Origin: Verrucomicrobiota bacterium
GTDB lineage: Bacteria; Chlamydiota; Chlamydiia; Chlamydiales; Rhabdochlamydiaceae
Assembly: GCA_018240065.1 (NCBI GenBank)
Contig: JAFEGH010000007.1
Location: forward strand, 396,746-460,745
DNA length: 64,000 nt
Direction: 5' to 3'
Positions 42,240 through 51,690 of the stretch are shown one piece after another. The translations under genes were made by a program, and so were the position numbers. Position 1 is the first letter of the stretch, and the number at the start of each line of letters is the position of its first letter. A model generated the notes under the pieces. That model saw only the letters and a program-made list of their open reading frames with translations, was not told the DNA's origin and ran no database searches.

Positions 42240-43385
42240 CTATTGGATCGATTTGATTAGCTCCTGAAAGGAACTGTCGTTGCGAATAGGATCGAAGATG
42301 TGGTCTGAAAGGACTTGCTGAGCATTGCCCAAGCCTTCGTTGATCGCGGTCTGGAGCCAGCCGACGGTCGGAACAGCCTGGTTCATTTGCGCATGGGCAT
42401 ATGCGTTGCGGAGCGCCGTTTCTGCAGTGGGCCAGCTTTGAAAACAGGTGCCCGCCAGTTCGACGACAAGAGGGAAATCCTTCTGCTCAAAGGCCACTTT
42501 GTGCAGCAAGCACAGGGCGTCGCCGCCGAGCTCTTCCCGGATCGAGCGGAGGAGATCGTAGGCATCCTTGCTGTCCCCTTTTTCATACTCGAGGAAAGCC
42601 AGATACTGGGTCGCCAGCTCGAAGATCATCCCTTTTTTCGCTTTGGAGCGGATCTCGAGGCATAGTTTGAAAGCCTCCTCTTTTTTGCCCACCTGCATCA
42701 TCTCTTCGACCTTCTCCAGAAGTTCGCGCAGATTGTCGTCGCGATCGTTCTCGGAAAGGTGGCGCGTGCGGCGGAAGGTATCGTAGCTTTGGAATGCGAG
42801 CAGGAAGAAAAGGGCTCCGATCAGAAACGCCTGCGTGACAAAAAAGAAAACGCTGATGGCAAGGGCGATCACCATGCTCGTGGCAATCGAGTACTTGAAT
42901 CCCTTGAGACCGAAAATCCTCTCCAGAATAATCCGGAGCAACTGGCCGCCGTCCAGCGGCATGACAGGCAGCAGGTTGACCACGGTCCAAAAGATATTGA
43001 CGATGCGGGTGAGCGAGAGAATAGACCCGACCATCCCCTGGGAAAAAGTGGGGAATTGCAACAGGATCGACGCCAGGATCGCAAGCAAAAATCCGAAAAG
43101 CGGGCCGTTGAGGACGATAAAGAATTGCTTCCAGAAGGGAAGCTTCTGTCCGTTATGGTAGGTCAGCCCTCCCAGCGCGACCAACTCGATCCGGGGACTC
43201 TGTCCGAATAAAGAGGCAGTCAAAGCATGGCCGTATTCGTGGAACAGCACGGAAACGAAAATAATCCCCACCCAGATCAGCGTGCCGATAAAACTCAAGC
43301 TATTGAGATAGCCGATCAGCGCGGCAAAGATCCAGAACGTAGGATAAATCGTAACAGGGATGCGTCCACGGAATTGCAGCATCAT
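42240..43385 (-). CDS. Site-2-protease (M50) family membrane metalloprotease with TPR-like tail
   Basis: This 381-residue protein has the zinc motif HEYGHAL in the second membrane segment and the distal [14 protein letters not shown] in a later segment, as in site-2 proteases that cut within membranes. About five hydrophobic segments fill residues 1-205. The C-terminal ~170 residues are soluble and helical with TPR-like pairs ([19 protein letters not shown] and following). There is no PDZ domain, so it is unlike RseP and closer to the SpoIVFB/Rv-type group. It overlaps sucD by 4 bp (ATGA), so it is translationally coupled to the TCA-cycle genes. Its substrate is unknown. Confidence 0.9.
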   Translation of the reverse strand: MMLQFRGRIPVTIYPTFWIFAALIGYLNSLSFIGTLIWVGIIFVSVLFHEYGHALTASLFGQSPRIELVALGGLTYHNGQKLPFWKQFFIVLNGPLFGFLLAILASILLQFPTFSQGMVGSILSLTRIVNIFWTVVNLLPVMPLDGGQLLRIILERIFGLKGFKYSIATSMVIALAISVFFFVTQAFLIGALFFLLAFQSYDTFRRTRHLSENDRDDNLRELLEKVEEMMQVGKKEEAFKLCLEIRSKAKKGMIFELATQYLAFLEYEKGDSKDAYDLLRSIREELGGDALCLLHKVAFEQKDFPLVVELAGTCFQSWPTAETALRNAYAHAQMNQAVPTVGWLQTAINEGLGNAQQVLSDHIFDPIRNDSSFQELIKSIQ

Positions 43386-44263
43386 TTTTTACCTTTCATT
43401 GCCTGGAGCATCGTTTCGCCCATTAATGCTGGAGATTCAGCGACCTTCACGCCGGCCGCGCGAAGGGCGTCCATTTTACTTTTAGCATCCCCTTTTCCGC
43501 CAGAAATTATCGCTCCGGCGTGTCCCATGCGCCTTCCGGGCGGCGCGGTCACGCCCGCGATGAAGCCGGCGACAGGTTTTGTGCAGTGTTTCTTGATCCA
43601 GTGGGCGGCCTGCTCTTCGGCGTCGCCGCCGATCTCGCCGATCATCAAAATCCCTTCCGTCTCAGGGTCTTCCTGGAACAGTTTGAGGACATCGATGAAG
43701 TTCGTGCCGTTCAGAGGATCCCCTCCGATGCCGACACATGTCGACTGGCCAAGTCCCAAAATGGTCGTCTGCCACACGGCCTCATAAGTGAGAGTGCCCG
43801 ATCTGGACACGATGCCGATTTTGCCTCGCTTGTGGATGTAGCCGGGCATGATGCCGATTTTGCACTCGCCGGGAGTGATCACGCCGGGACAATTAGGTCC
43901 GATCAATCGGGAGCGTTTGCTGGCGCGCATGATCCGAGACACTTCGAGCATATCGCGCACCGGGATCCCTTCCGTAATGCAAATGATCAGAGGGATGCCC
44001 GCATCCTCCGCCTCGATGATCGCATCGGCAGCATAAGGCGCCGGCACGAAGATCACTGTGGCGTCGCAGTCCGTTTCTTTTTTGGCGTCGTGGACAGTGT
44101 CGAAGACCGGAAGGCCAAGTATCTGCTGGCCGCCTTTGCCGGGCGTGACTCCACCGACAAAACGCGAACCGTAAAGCAATCCCTGCTCGGTATGGAATTG
44201 CCCCGCCTGGCCTGTGATTCCCTGCGTGATGACTTTCGTTTTTTTGTTGATCAGAATCGCCAT
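43382..44263 (-). CDS. sucD: Succinyl-CoA synthetase alpha subunit
   Basis: This 293-residue subunit matches the family length. It has the CoA-binding N-terminal domain ([18 protein letters not shown]) and the phosphorylated histidine in [14 protein letters not shown]. With SucC it interconverts succinyl-CoA and succinate with formation of ATP or GTP in the TCA cycle. GGTAGG precedes the ATG. It follows sucC by 3 bp and overlaps the M50 protease gene by 4 bp. As I recall, the ftsY-sucC-sucD order is also that of Chlamydia. Confidence 0.97.
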   Translation of the reverse strand: MAILINKKTKVITQGITGQAGQFHTEQGLLYGSRFVGGVTPGKGGQQILGLPVFDTVHDAKKETDCDATVIFVPAPYAADAIIEAEDAGIPLIICITEGIPVRDMLEVSRIMRASKRSRLIGPNCPGVITPGECKIGIMPGYIHKRGKIGIVSRSGTLTYEAVWQTTILGLGQSTCVGIGGDPLNGTNFIDVLKLFQEDPETEGILMIGEIGGDAEEQAAHWIKKHCTKPVAGFIAGVTAPPGRRMGHAGAIISGGKGDAKSKMDALRAAGVKVAESPALMGETMLQAMKGKK

Positions 44264-44266
44264 TGC

Positions 44267-45436
44267 CTACCCCTTGCCTTTGAGAACTGCACATACTTTT
44301 TCAGCCGCTTCCGCCAGTCCATCGGCTGTGATGATCGGCAGTTTGGATTTCTCGAGAAGTTTCTTTCCCTCTTCGACGTTCGTTCCTTCCATTCGCACGA
44401 CGAGCGGGACCTTGATCCCCATCTCTTTCACGGCGGCGATGATCCCTTCCGCAAGCGTCGCGCAGTTCATGATCCCGCCGAAAATATTGACGAGGATCGC
44501 TTTCACTTTGGGATCGCTGAGGATGATCTTGAATCCCGCTGCGACTTTTTCTTTCGAGGCACCTCCGCCCACGTCCAGAAAGTTGGCAGGCTTGCCCCCG
44601 CTGTATTTGATGATGTCCATCGTCGACATCGCAAGGCCCGCCCCGTTGACCATGCAGCCGATATTCCCATCGAGCGCAATATAGGCCAGGTCGAACTCTT
44701 TGGCGGCTACTTCATTTTCCGAGACCTGCGTGTGATCGAAGAACCCTGCGATCTCCGGCTGGCGGTAAAGAGCGTTGTCATCGATCGAGAGCTTGGCGTC
44801 GAGCGCCCACAGCCTTCCATCATTGGACTCGACCAGAGGATTGATCTCTAAAAGAGAAGCGTCTGTATCGATGAATGCCTTCGCGACTCCTTTTGCAATC
44901 AGCGCGCCCATTTTGGCCATCTCCCCTTTCCACCCCATGAATTTGCACAGGCGGACCAGACGAAACCCTCTCACGGACCCGTCGAGCTCGATTGGCAATT
45001 TGAGAATTTTCTCGGGATGCTTCTCGGCGACCTCTTCGATCTCCATCCCTCCCTCGGGAGAGGCAATAAGGATCGGCTCCGCTTTGTCCCGATCGATCAC
45101 GGCGCCCAAGTAGTACTCTTTCTTGATGTCGAGCGGTTTTGAGATGAGGACTTTATGCGCGATGACCCCTTCCGGGCCGGTCTGGTTATTGATCATCTTC
45201 ATGCCGATAAGGTTCTCGGCGACTTTAAAAATCTCATCCGGCGTCTTGGCGAACTTGACGCCTCCGGCCTTCCCCCTGCCTCCGGCATGCACCTGAATCT
45301 TGATGACAGCCTCTTTCAGCCCGAGGTGCTTGACGATCTTGTCGACGTCGTGATTCTTGCTGGCCACCTCGAATTCCGGGATCGGAATATGGTAGCGCTT
45401 TAAAATTTGCTTGGCCTGGTATTCGTGGGTATTCAT
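44267..45436 (-). CDS. sucC: Succinyl-CoA synthetase beta subunit
   Basis: This 389-residue subunit begins [20 protein letters not shown], the standard SucC N-terminus. It has an ATP-grasp domain ([14 protein letters not shown]) and the C-terminal [17 protein letters not shown] and [15 protein letters not shown] ligand loops. The upstream in-frame codons to 45547 are not SucC-like. GGAG lies 8 nt before ATG 45436, fixing the start. It is divergent from ftsY over 94 bp, which must hold both promoters. Confidence 0.97.
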   Translation of the reverse strand: MNTHEYQAKQILKRYHIPIPEFEVASKNHDVDKIVKHLGLKEAVIKIQVHAGGRGKAGGVKFAKTPDEIFKVAENLIGMKMINNQTGPEGVIAHKVLISKPLDIKKEYYLGAVIDRDKAEPILIASPEGGMEIEEVAEKHPEKILKLPIELDGSVRGFRLVRLCKFMGWKGEMAKMGALIAKGVAKAFIDTDASLLEINPLVESNDGRLWALDAKLSIDDNALYRQPEIAGFFDHTQVSENEVAAKEFDLAYIALDGNIGCMVNGAGLAMSTMDIIKYSGGKPANFLDVGGGASKEKVAAGFKIILSDPKVKAILVNIFGGIMNCATLAEGIIAAVKEMGIKVPLVVRMEGTNVEEGKKLLEKSKLPIITADGLAEAAEKVCAVLKGKG

Positions 45437-45530
45437 CGGGTAAGCTCCACTGGCGTTTGATTCATCCGTTACTTCAATTTCCTTATCTGATAGACTAGCA
45501 TTTCCATCAATTAATATTTTACCATTGCGC

Positions 45531-46469
45531 ATGTTTAATTTTCTCAAGAGCGGCTACGAAAAAATCAAGAGTGCTCTCAGCAAGACGCGCTCTGCCCTGT
45601 CGATGCGGATCAAGGCGCTGTTTGGCAAACCCTGGAACGACGAGACGTTCGAGCAGCTTGAACAGATCCTCTTCGAAGCTGATCTCGGGACCAAATGCGC
45701 ATCTTCGTTCGTCGAAAAACTCCGCTCGCGCCTGCGCACAAGCCCGACGAACGACATTCAGGAAATCCTCAAGATATTCCACGATGAGACCCTTTCGATC
45801 CTCAGCGTCTCCAATCAGGTCGAGCCCAAAACTCCCGCTCCGGGTGAACCCTATGTGGTTCTCATCGTCGGCGTCAACGGCAGCGGCAAGACCACTTCGA
45901 TCGCAAAGCTTGCCAAACGGTTTCAGAAAGAGGGGAAGAAAGTGCTTCTGGCAGCTGGCGACACATTCCGGGCTGCCGCCATCGAGCAGCTCGCCACCTG
46001 GGCGGAAAGATTGAAAATCGACATCGTCAAATCTTCTCCCGGCTCCGACCCATCTGCCGTCGCCTTCGACGCGCTCACCGCTGCCAAAGCGCGGGGCTTC
46101 GACGTCGTCTTCATCGATACGGCAGGCAGGCTTCAGAATAAGGCCGACCTGATGAAAGAGCTGGAAAAGATCCGCCGCGTCTGCGGCAAAGTCGTCTCCT
46201 CCGCCCCGCATGAGACCCTCCTCGTCCTCGATGCGACGACAGGGCAGAACGCCGTCGACCAGGCCCAGGTCTTTAATGAGGCGACCCCCCTCAACGGGAT
46301 CGTCCTCGCCAAGCTGGACGGATCGGCAAAAGGAGGGATCGTCCTCTCCATCTATCAGCAGCTGGGGATTCCCGTCCGCTGGGTAGGTACGGGCGAAAAG
46401 GCCGACGATCTAGAGCCATTCGACCCTTCGGCTTATGCAGACTCTCTCTTCTCTGTTGAGAATCAATAA
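45531..46469 (+). CDS. ftsY: Signal recognition particle receptor FtsY
   Basis: This 312-residue SRP GTPase has a short helical N-domain ([16 protein letters not shown]) and the G domain: P-loop [53 protein letters not shown] and the closing [12 protein letters not shown]. It docks SRP-ribosome complexes at the membrane. It lacks the long acidic A-domain of E. coli FtsY, as in many bacteria. ATG 45531 is preferred to TTG 45525; no strong ribosome site is visible for either. Confidence 0.96.
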   Translation: MFNFLKSGYEKIKSALSKTRSALSMRIKALFGKPWNDETFEQLEQILFEADLGTKCASSFVEKLRSRLRTSPTNDIQEILKIFHDETLSILSVSNQVEPKTPAPGEPYVVLIVGVNGSGKTTSIAKLAKRFQKEGKKVLLAAGDTFRAAAIEQLATWAERLKIDIVKSSPGSDPSAVAFDALTAAKARGFDVVFIDTAGRLQNKADLMKELEKIRRVCGKVVSSAPHETLLVLDATTGQNAVDQAQVFNEATPLNGIVLAKLDGSAKGGIVLSIYQQLGIPVRWVGTGEKADDLEPFDPSAYADSLFSVENQ

Positions 46470-46523
46470 CTTAAGAGATTATCCTCAATAGACATTTTTA
46501 TATTAATTAATTCAATAAATTGA

Positions 46524-46529
46524 TATAAT
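46524..46529 (+). promoter_or_regulatory. -10 box upstream of the 46554 gene
   Basis: A perfect TATAAT lies in a very A+T-rich stretch 25 bp before the start codon. No convincing -35 is visible. Confidence 0.4.
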
Positions 46530-46553
46530 TAAACTTAATAATTTGAGGTTAAA

Positions 46554-47156
46554 ATGTCACAATTAACTAGTTATAACAACCCATATACTCGATCCGATTA
46601 TGATGCCTATGGATTCTATTCCGTGGATGAGGACTCGCTCGAATACCTGTCAGACTCAGATCTTTTTTCCCCACCTTCCATTCAAAGTTCCGTCCAATAC
46701 CAGGCCGTGCAAGTCAGGGGTTCATTGGAAGAAAATCCAGATTGGAGAATCCTGGCTGTAGACAACCTCTTGCGCCGCTGCAACCCTAAAATGCCCCAAT
46801 CCTGCCGAGTGGAGTATAATGGCAAATGGGGGACCGTAGAATTCCAAAATCCTTCCGTCTCCATATATAGGCCCAGATTTCACACTGAATACAGGCCCTC
46901 TCCTGTAGCCCCAAAACGAGAGCTTGCTCAAAGAATGGTCCCTTCAATCTCGATACCTCAGCAAAAACCTGCAGATTTGCAGGAAACAGGCATGGGCGCA
47001 ACAGGCGTAGAGGAGACGAAGACGCCTGGAGATCTCATCCCCCCTCCCGTTCAAATCACAACTCCTGAGAAAGAGAGCTGGGGATTCACGCAGTTTTTCC
47101 TGTGGCTGTTCAGCTGCTTTTTTAACACTTCGAAAGAAGCAGACGGCCTCACTTAA
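46554..47156 (+). CDS. Unknown protein with C-terminal aromatic hydrophobic segment
   Basis: A 200-residue protein with no known domain. The N-terminus is Tyr/Ser/Asp-rich (NNPYTRSDYDAYGFYSVDED), the middle is proline-rich and looks disordered, and the C-terminus has one hydrophobic segment (WGFTQFFLWLFSCFF) before a short hydrophilic tail. There is no signal peptide. This shape, disordered with a tail anchor, is common in secreted membrane-directed effectors, but nothing here proves secretion. GAGGT lies about 5 nt before the ATG. It is preceded by A+T-rich DNA and overlaps the convergent next gene by 8 bp. Confidence 0.7.
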   Translation: MSQLTSYNNPYTRSDYDAYGFYSVDEDSLEYLSDSDLFSPPSIQSSVQYQAVQVRGSLEENPDWRILAVDNLLRRCNPKMPQSCRVEYNGKWGTVEFQNPSVSIYRPRFHTEYRPSPVAPKRELAQRMVPSISIPQQKPADLQETGMGATGVEETKTPGDLIPPPVQITTPEKESWGFTQFFLWLFSCFFNTSKEADGLT

Positions 47157-47847
47157 TCTCGAAGCAGCAGGCGCCGACGAATTTTAAAGCCGGCGCTCCC
47201 CATTGAAAGGGGAAAACTACTTCTTCATTTTTCCTGACCAGGACCAATTTCGCCTCGCCCCCCTCGCTTTCGGTTGAAAGCTGGATCCACGCGCACAGAT
47301 CGCCAAGACTTGTGACTTGGGCTTCCTGCTTGAGTTTTTTTCCCTGGGCTTCCAAAAAGAGCTCCACATCCTCGCAAGGATTGAACCCTTGGGCGAAAAG
47401 GAGGAACTTCTCTCCTTTCTCCCCTTGCAGCTCCAGACTGAGCCGGATCCCTTTTTTGGACCTCATTTCCAGCGGGAACGGGATCACCTCGGCCTCATAG
47501 CTGTCCTCCCCCTCGTCCGCCTGCATCAAAAAGGTCAGGCGCTCTCCGCGCTTGGCCGGGCAAATGGCATAGATCTCTCCTTCCACGTCTTCAGGGGGCT
47601 GAAGGATAAGATGGCCTTTGCTATTGGCAAAGTACTTGAATGTCTCCGTGGTCGTCCCATCGAAGCTTTTGACAATGAGACGGAAAGTCTGCCTGGGGGG
47701 GAAATTCTCGGCTTTGAGGCGATAGCGGTGGAAGATCATCCCCTGCCAGTTCATTTCTCCGATCCTTTTCTCGCAACTGAGCTGCGGCTCTTTGCCCATC
47801 AGCGGCTGCACAAGAATCAGGGCTGCTGCTAAAATTTGCCATTTCAT
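47149..47847 (-). CDS. Exported protein of unknown function
   Basis: This 232-residue protein has a signal peptide (MKWQILAAALILVQPLMG then KEP). The rest is beta-rich and Glu-rich (VEGEIYAICPAKRGERLTF, SLELQGEKGEKFLL, GFNPCEDVELFLEAQGKKL), suggesting one or two immunoglobulin-like beta-sandwich domains. No motif is recognised. The start at 47847 has GGGAGT 7 nt upstream; an earlier in-frame start at 47889 lacks a signal-peptide-like beginning. It overlaps the convergent neighbour by 8 bp at its 3' end. Likely periplasmic. Confidence 0.72.
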   Translation of the reverse strand: MKWQILAAALILVQPLMGKEPQLSCEKRIGEMNWQGMIFHRYRLKAENFPPRQTFRLIVKSFDGTTTETFKYFANSKGHLILQPPEDVEGEIYAICPAKRGERLTFLMQADEGEDSYEAEVIPFPLEMRSKKGIRLSLELQGEKGEKFLLFAQGFNPCEDVELFLEAQGKKLKQEAQVTSLGDLCAWIQLSTESEGGEAKLVLVRKNEEVVFPFQWGAPALKFVGACCFEIK

Positions 47848-48041
47848 TTTTTTTACTCCCTCATCTCCCGGACAGCGACTTCTCGCCATCTACCCTCTGC
47901 CTCACACTAGCACTAGATTGGGATTGCCGTCAAAAAGAGAGAATATTCCAGGATTAAAAATCACTGTTGTCATTCATTTTTTATTTTGACATATTGAACC
48001 GAAAAGAGCCTTGAACAAAAGTTATCTTCGAGGAAGAACAC

Positions 48042-48647
48042 ATGTTGTGGAACTCAGACCTGTCACTGTTTTCTCCACAGGCCCTTAGCGAACGAGAGAA
48101 TCGCGGCCTGCTCATACAATTTCTTCTTTCCGAGCTGATCGAAGCTTACAAGTCTGTGCAATCGGGCAAACTGGATGCAGTCGTCACCCCCCATCCCCGT
48201 TTTTTTCCCTATGACTGGAGTGCAAAGACCGGGTATCTGAATAAAATCCTGGAGCATGCCCTTCTTCTGCAAAAGAGTTTTCCCGATCGCGCAAGGGCGG
48301 TCAAAAACTGCGAGAGGACCCTCTCGAAGACGCTCGCGTCATTTTCCAAAAAAAAGAAACTGGACAAAGAGCAGATGCACAGCACCCTGCAAACAGTCTA
48401 TTCCTCACTGGAACCATTGATCGAGGCCTGCAAAGAAAATGAGAACCTGCTTTTCTTTTTATTGAAAAACCGAACTGCGCTCGATGCGCTGACCCGCAAA
48501 GGGCATCTTCAGGAATTTCTTGGGAAGATCCACCCCTGCGGTCTGGAAATTCTGGGAGAAAAAATGTGCGACCAGTATCATCAGCGCGGCTTCTTCTCCC
48601 AGATTCCCGAATTTAAACTTTTGCTGACTGAACTTTCCCATGTCTGA
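48042..48647 (+). CDS. Unknown helical protein upstream of priA
   Basis: A 201-residue cytoplasmic, mostly helical protein. No domain is recognised. The region around residues 95-125 is Lys-rich and coiled-coil-like (ASFSKKKKLDKEQMHSTL). It overlaps the next gene by 8 bp, and that gene overlaps priA, so the three form one transcriptional unit. I recall that unannotated genes also adjoin priA in Chlamydia, so this may be a conserved chlamydial protein of unknown role. TTGACA at 47986-47991 is a possible -35, but no matching -10 is visible. Confidence 0.75.
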   Translation: MLWNSDLSLFSPQALSERENRGLLIQFLLSELIEAYKSVQSGKLDAVVTPHPRFFPYDWSAKTGYLNKILEHALLLQKSFPDRARAVKNCERTLSKTLASFSKKKKLDKEQMHSTLQTVYSSLEPLIEACKENENLLFFLLKNRTALDALTRKGHLQEFLGKIHPCGLEILGEKMCDQYHQRGFFSQIPEFKLLLTELSHV

Positions 48648-49440
48648 CCCATTGCACGTTTTGATCCGCGATACCCTGTCCTACCTAAAGGATCCCCTCC
48701 TTCCAAGGGTGACGGTTTTTGCAAGCGCGGAAGAATGCGCCCTTTTTCAGAGGAAACCTGCAGCTAGGCAGCCTGTCCCAATAGTCAAAGAAGTCACGGC
48801 TCTTCCCCCTTTAGCCCCAGAACCTCCACGGCCCGCAGCTATCAAGGAAACGGCGCCTGCACCTAAGGCATTTTCACCCGAGCCTCCTCTCGCCGAGATT
48901 CCCATGAAATCACAAGCTCCTGTCCGTGAGGCCAAACCTCATGAGACAGCGGAAACGGACAACTTTTCCCAAATAAAAAAGACTCTGCTCCGCATTGCCC
49001 CGGCCATCAAACTTATCGACGAAGTTCCCGACGATGCGCAAGCCAAAAAAGTTGCCGGCGCATGGAGAGAGAAAATCCCCGACGCTGAAGTGATCCTGCT
49101 TGCCTGCGAGACGGACGCCGAGACCCTGGAGCTGCTCAAGAGCCTGGGCAAAGCGATCGACCAGCATCTGGCCAGGGCAAAAATCGTCCCTGCGGAAAAG
49201 CTTGAGCGGGAAAAGCGCTGGGACCTGTTTTTGCAAAAGAACAGCTTCCGCCTGATCGTCGCCTCCGATGGAATGCAGAAATGCCTAGATCTGATGCGTT
49301 TGTATAGGGCCGTTCCGGCCAGCTCCCAATTCTTTTTGGATAAAACGCCTCTTCTGCCCCTTTCCCCCGCCTCCCTTTACAAATCTTTGGAGCATAAAGC
49401 GCTTCTTTGGAAAACGCTATGTCAGACGCTCAAGAAATAA
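48640..49440 (+). CDS. Unknown protein with proline-rich linker, coupled to priA
   Basis: A 266-residue protein. Residues 1-40 are followed by a Pro/Ala/Glu-rich linker (about 42-105) and a globular alpha/beta-looking C-terminal domain (IKLIDEVPDDAQAKKVAG, DAEVILLACETDAETLEL, FRLIVASDGMQKCLDLM). This domain suggests a Rossmann-like fold but has no named family that I can recognise. It overlaps the gene before by 8 bp and priA by 22 bp, so expression is coupled to PriA. A role near replication restart is possible only by association. Confidence 0.75.
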   Translation: MSDPLHVLIRDTLSYLKDPLLPRVTVFASAEECALFQRKPAARQPVPIVKEVTALPPLAPEPPRPAAIKETAPAPKAFSPEPPLAEIPMKSQAPVREAKPHETAETDNFSQIKKTLLRIAPAIKLIDEVPDDAQAKKVAGAWREKIPDAEVILLACETDAETLELLKSLGKAIDQHLARAKIVPAEKLEREKRWDLFLQKNSFRLIVASDGMQKCLDLMRLYRAVPASSQFFLDKTPLLPLSPASLYKSLEHKALLWKTLCQTLKK

Positions 49441-51662
49441 GCCCCTTTACGATCGCCGAGGTCATTCTCGATGACGCACTCAATAAACCGCTCGACTACA
49501 GGATCCCTGAGAGTCTTGTCGGAAGAGTGATGACAGGCTCGCGAGTCAATGTCCCTGTGAGAAATTCGCAGCGGCAGGGCACGGTCGTCGGACTCAAAGA
49601 AAAAAGCGCCTTTGCCAAACTCCGGCAGATTGCCGGCGTTATTTCTGAAAAGACCCATGTGACCGACGAACTGTTCCGCCTTGCAGAATGGATCTCCTAT
49701 TACTACTGCACCCCTCTGCGAAAAGTCCTGAAGACTGTCCTTCCCTCCAGCGTGAGAGGCAAGTCCAAGGCCAAAGAACAGCTTCTGATCAAGCCTGACG
49801 TTTCCTTAAACCAGCTTGCCGTCATCTGCGATGAACTGAGAAAATCGCATCCGACCCAGGCCCTTGCGCTGGATGCCGTCTTAAAATCCCCCAAAGGGAT
49901 CCTCCTCTCGAAATTATTGGAGATGGCAGGCGTCTCGCGGAGCCCTATTGAGACGCTGATCAAAAAAAAGGTTCTGCTCTGCCAAAAAGTGCAAATCGAC
50001 CGCTCGATCCTCTCCGAAGAAGAATACTTTCCGACAAAGCCGAAAAAGCTTAACGAAGAGCAGTCGCAAACCCTCGAAAAGATCAAAGAAAGCCTGGATA
50101 AAGACCGTTTCGAAGTGAGGCTTGTGCATGGAGTGACTGGCAGCGGAAAGACCGAGGTCTATCTTCAGGCGATCGAGCATGCGCTTCTACTCAAAAAAGG
50201 GGTGCTGTTCTTAGTCCCCGAGATCGCGCTCACTTCCCAAATGATCGAGCGGCTCAAAAGCCGGTTCCAGGAGAAGATCGCCATTTTGCACCATCGCCTT
50301 TCGCAGGGCGAGAGGTTCGACGCATGGCATCAGATCCGCGAAGGCAAAGCCCTCATTGCCATCGGCGCCAGGTCTGCTGTCTTCAGCCCGATCCAGAACC
50401 TGGGACTGATCATCGTCGACGAAGAGCATGAGTCCTCTTACAAACAGACCGACGAAGCCCCCTCCTATCATGCGCGGGACGTCGCCGTCATGCGCGGCAA
50501 AATCGCAAATGCGACAGTGATCCTTGGAAGCGCGACACCAAGCTGTGAAAGCTACTACAACGCGAAGATCGGCAAATATCAATTGAGCGTTCTCACAAAC
50601 CGCGCCGACAGCGCAACGCTGCCCCAAGTCACAGTGGTCGACATGAAAGAGGAGATCGCCAAGAACAAGGGCTTTACTCTTTTTTCCAATGCGCTTTTAA
50701 ATGCAATCAAGCAGCGCGTCGAGATTGGGGAGCAGGTCATCCTCTTTCTCAACCGCCGCGGTTACCACACCGCGCAGATGTGTACAAGCTGCGCCCATGT
50801 CCTACAATGCCCTCACTGCGATGTGAACCTGACCTTTCACTTAGGCGATAATGTCCTGGCGTGCCATTTGTGCGACTACCGCCTCTCCCCTCCCCCGCGC
50901 CAGTGCCCCGGCTGCAAAGCGGAAGGGTCTCTTAAATTCAAAGGGGCCGGAACCGAAATGGTCGAGCGGGCGCTGCATGCCGTTTTACCTGAGGTAAGAA
51001 CGCTAAGGCTCGACGCCGATACGACGCGCCACAAAGGAAGCCACGAACTGTTATTTAAAAGTTTTCGGGCAGGGAAAGCAGACGTCCTGATCGGAACGCA
51101 GATGATCGCAAAAGGGCTGCATTTTCCGCAGGTGACCCTCGTGGGCGTACTCAACGCAGACGGCAGCCTGCAGATCCCCGACTTCCGCGCCAGCGAGACA
51201 GTGTTCCAGCTTTTGACGCAGGTCGCGGGAAGATCTGGACGAGGCGCTCTCAGCGGAGAAGTGATCATTCAGACCCATCTGCCCGACCACTTGGTGATCG
51301 GTCTGGCAAAAGAACAGAACTATGAAGGGTTTTTTAACCAGGAGATCGCTGTCCGCCAGCTGTTCCATTATCCCCCCTTCACCCACCTGGTCAAACTGAC
51401 CTTTAGCGGCAAGGATCCCCGTCTGGTTCAAGAGAGAGCCGCCGCTCTTCGCAGCCATCTGATCGGGCAGCTTCCGGCCCACTTTGAAATCCTCCCTGTC
51501 GTCCCGTGCGGGCACGCGAAGGTCAAGGGGGATTATCGTTTTCAATTCATCATTAAGGCAGAGAAGATGGGACAACTGCTCTCTCTGCTCCAAGGCCAGG
51601 GTGTGAGAGAAGAGAATTTTCGCCTGTTCATCGATGTCGATCCCCTGTCAACTTTTTTCTAA
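49419..51662 (+). CDS. priA: Primosomal replication-restart helicase PriA
   Basis: This 747-residue helicase has Walker A VHGVTGSGKTEVYL, the DEAH-type box VDEEHESSYKQ, SATPSCESYY, and the zinc-binding cysteine block CTSCAHVLQCPHCDVN ... CHLCDY ... CPGC. Motifs V/VI (IGTQMIAKGLHFPQVTLVG, QVAGRSGRG) are also present. The N-terminal ~100 residues are the 3'-DNA-end-binding domain. PriA reloads the replisome at stalled forks. ATG 49419 is preferred to an in-frame TTG 12 bp upstream. It overlaps the upstream unknown gene and is followed by a convergent LRR gene 28 bp away. Confidence 0.97.
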   Translation: MSDAQEISPFTIAEVILDDALNKPLDYRIPESLVGRVMTGSRVNVPVRNSQRQGTVVGLKEKSAFAKLRQIAGVISEKTHVTDELFRLAEWISYYYCTPLRKVLKTVLPSSVRGKSKAKEQLLIKPDVSLNQLAVICDELRKSHPTQALALDAVLKSPKGILLSKLLEMAGVSRSPIETLIKKKVLLCQKVQIDRSILSEEEYFPTKPKKLNEEQSQTLEKIKESLDKDRFEVRLVHGVTGSGKTEVYLQAIEHALLLKKGVLFLVPEIALTSQMIERLKSRFQEKIAILHHRLSQGERFDAWHQIREGKALIAIGARSAVFSPIQNLGLIIVDEEHESSYKQTDEAPSYHARDVAVMRGKIANATVILGSATPSCESYYNAKIGKYQLSVLTNRADSATLPQVTVVDMKEEIAKNKGFTLFSNALLNAIKQRVEIGEQVILFLNRRGYHTAQMCTSCAHVLQCPHCDVNLTFHLGDNVLACHLCDYRLSPPPRQCPGCKAEGSLKFKGAGTEMVERALHAVLPEVRTLRLDADTTRHKGSHELLFKSFRAGKADVLIGTQMIAKGLHFPQVTLVGVLNADGSLQIPDFRASETVFQLLTQVAGRSGRGALSGEVIIQTHLPDHLVIGLAKEQNYEGFFNQEIAVRQLFHYPPFTHLVKLTFSGKDPRLVQERAAALRSHLIGQLPAHFEILPVVPCGHAKVKGDYRFQFIIKAEKMGQLLSLLQGQGVREENFRLFIDVDPLSTFF

Positions 51663-51690
51663 TCCTTAGCTCAAGGCTCTCTCAAAATTC

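Noticed and set aside
43520..44851. A 443-codon open frame on the plus strand
   Set aside because: It is antisense to sucD and sucC, which are certain, and its translation is low-complexity Asp/Arg/His-rich with no motif.
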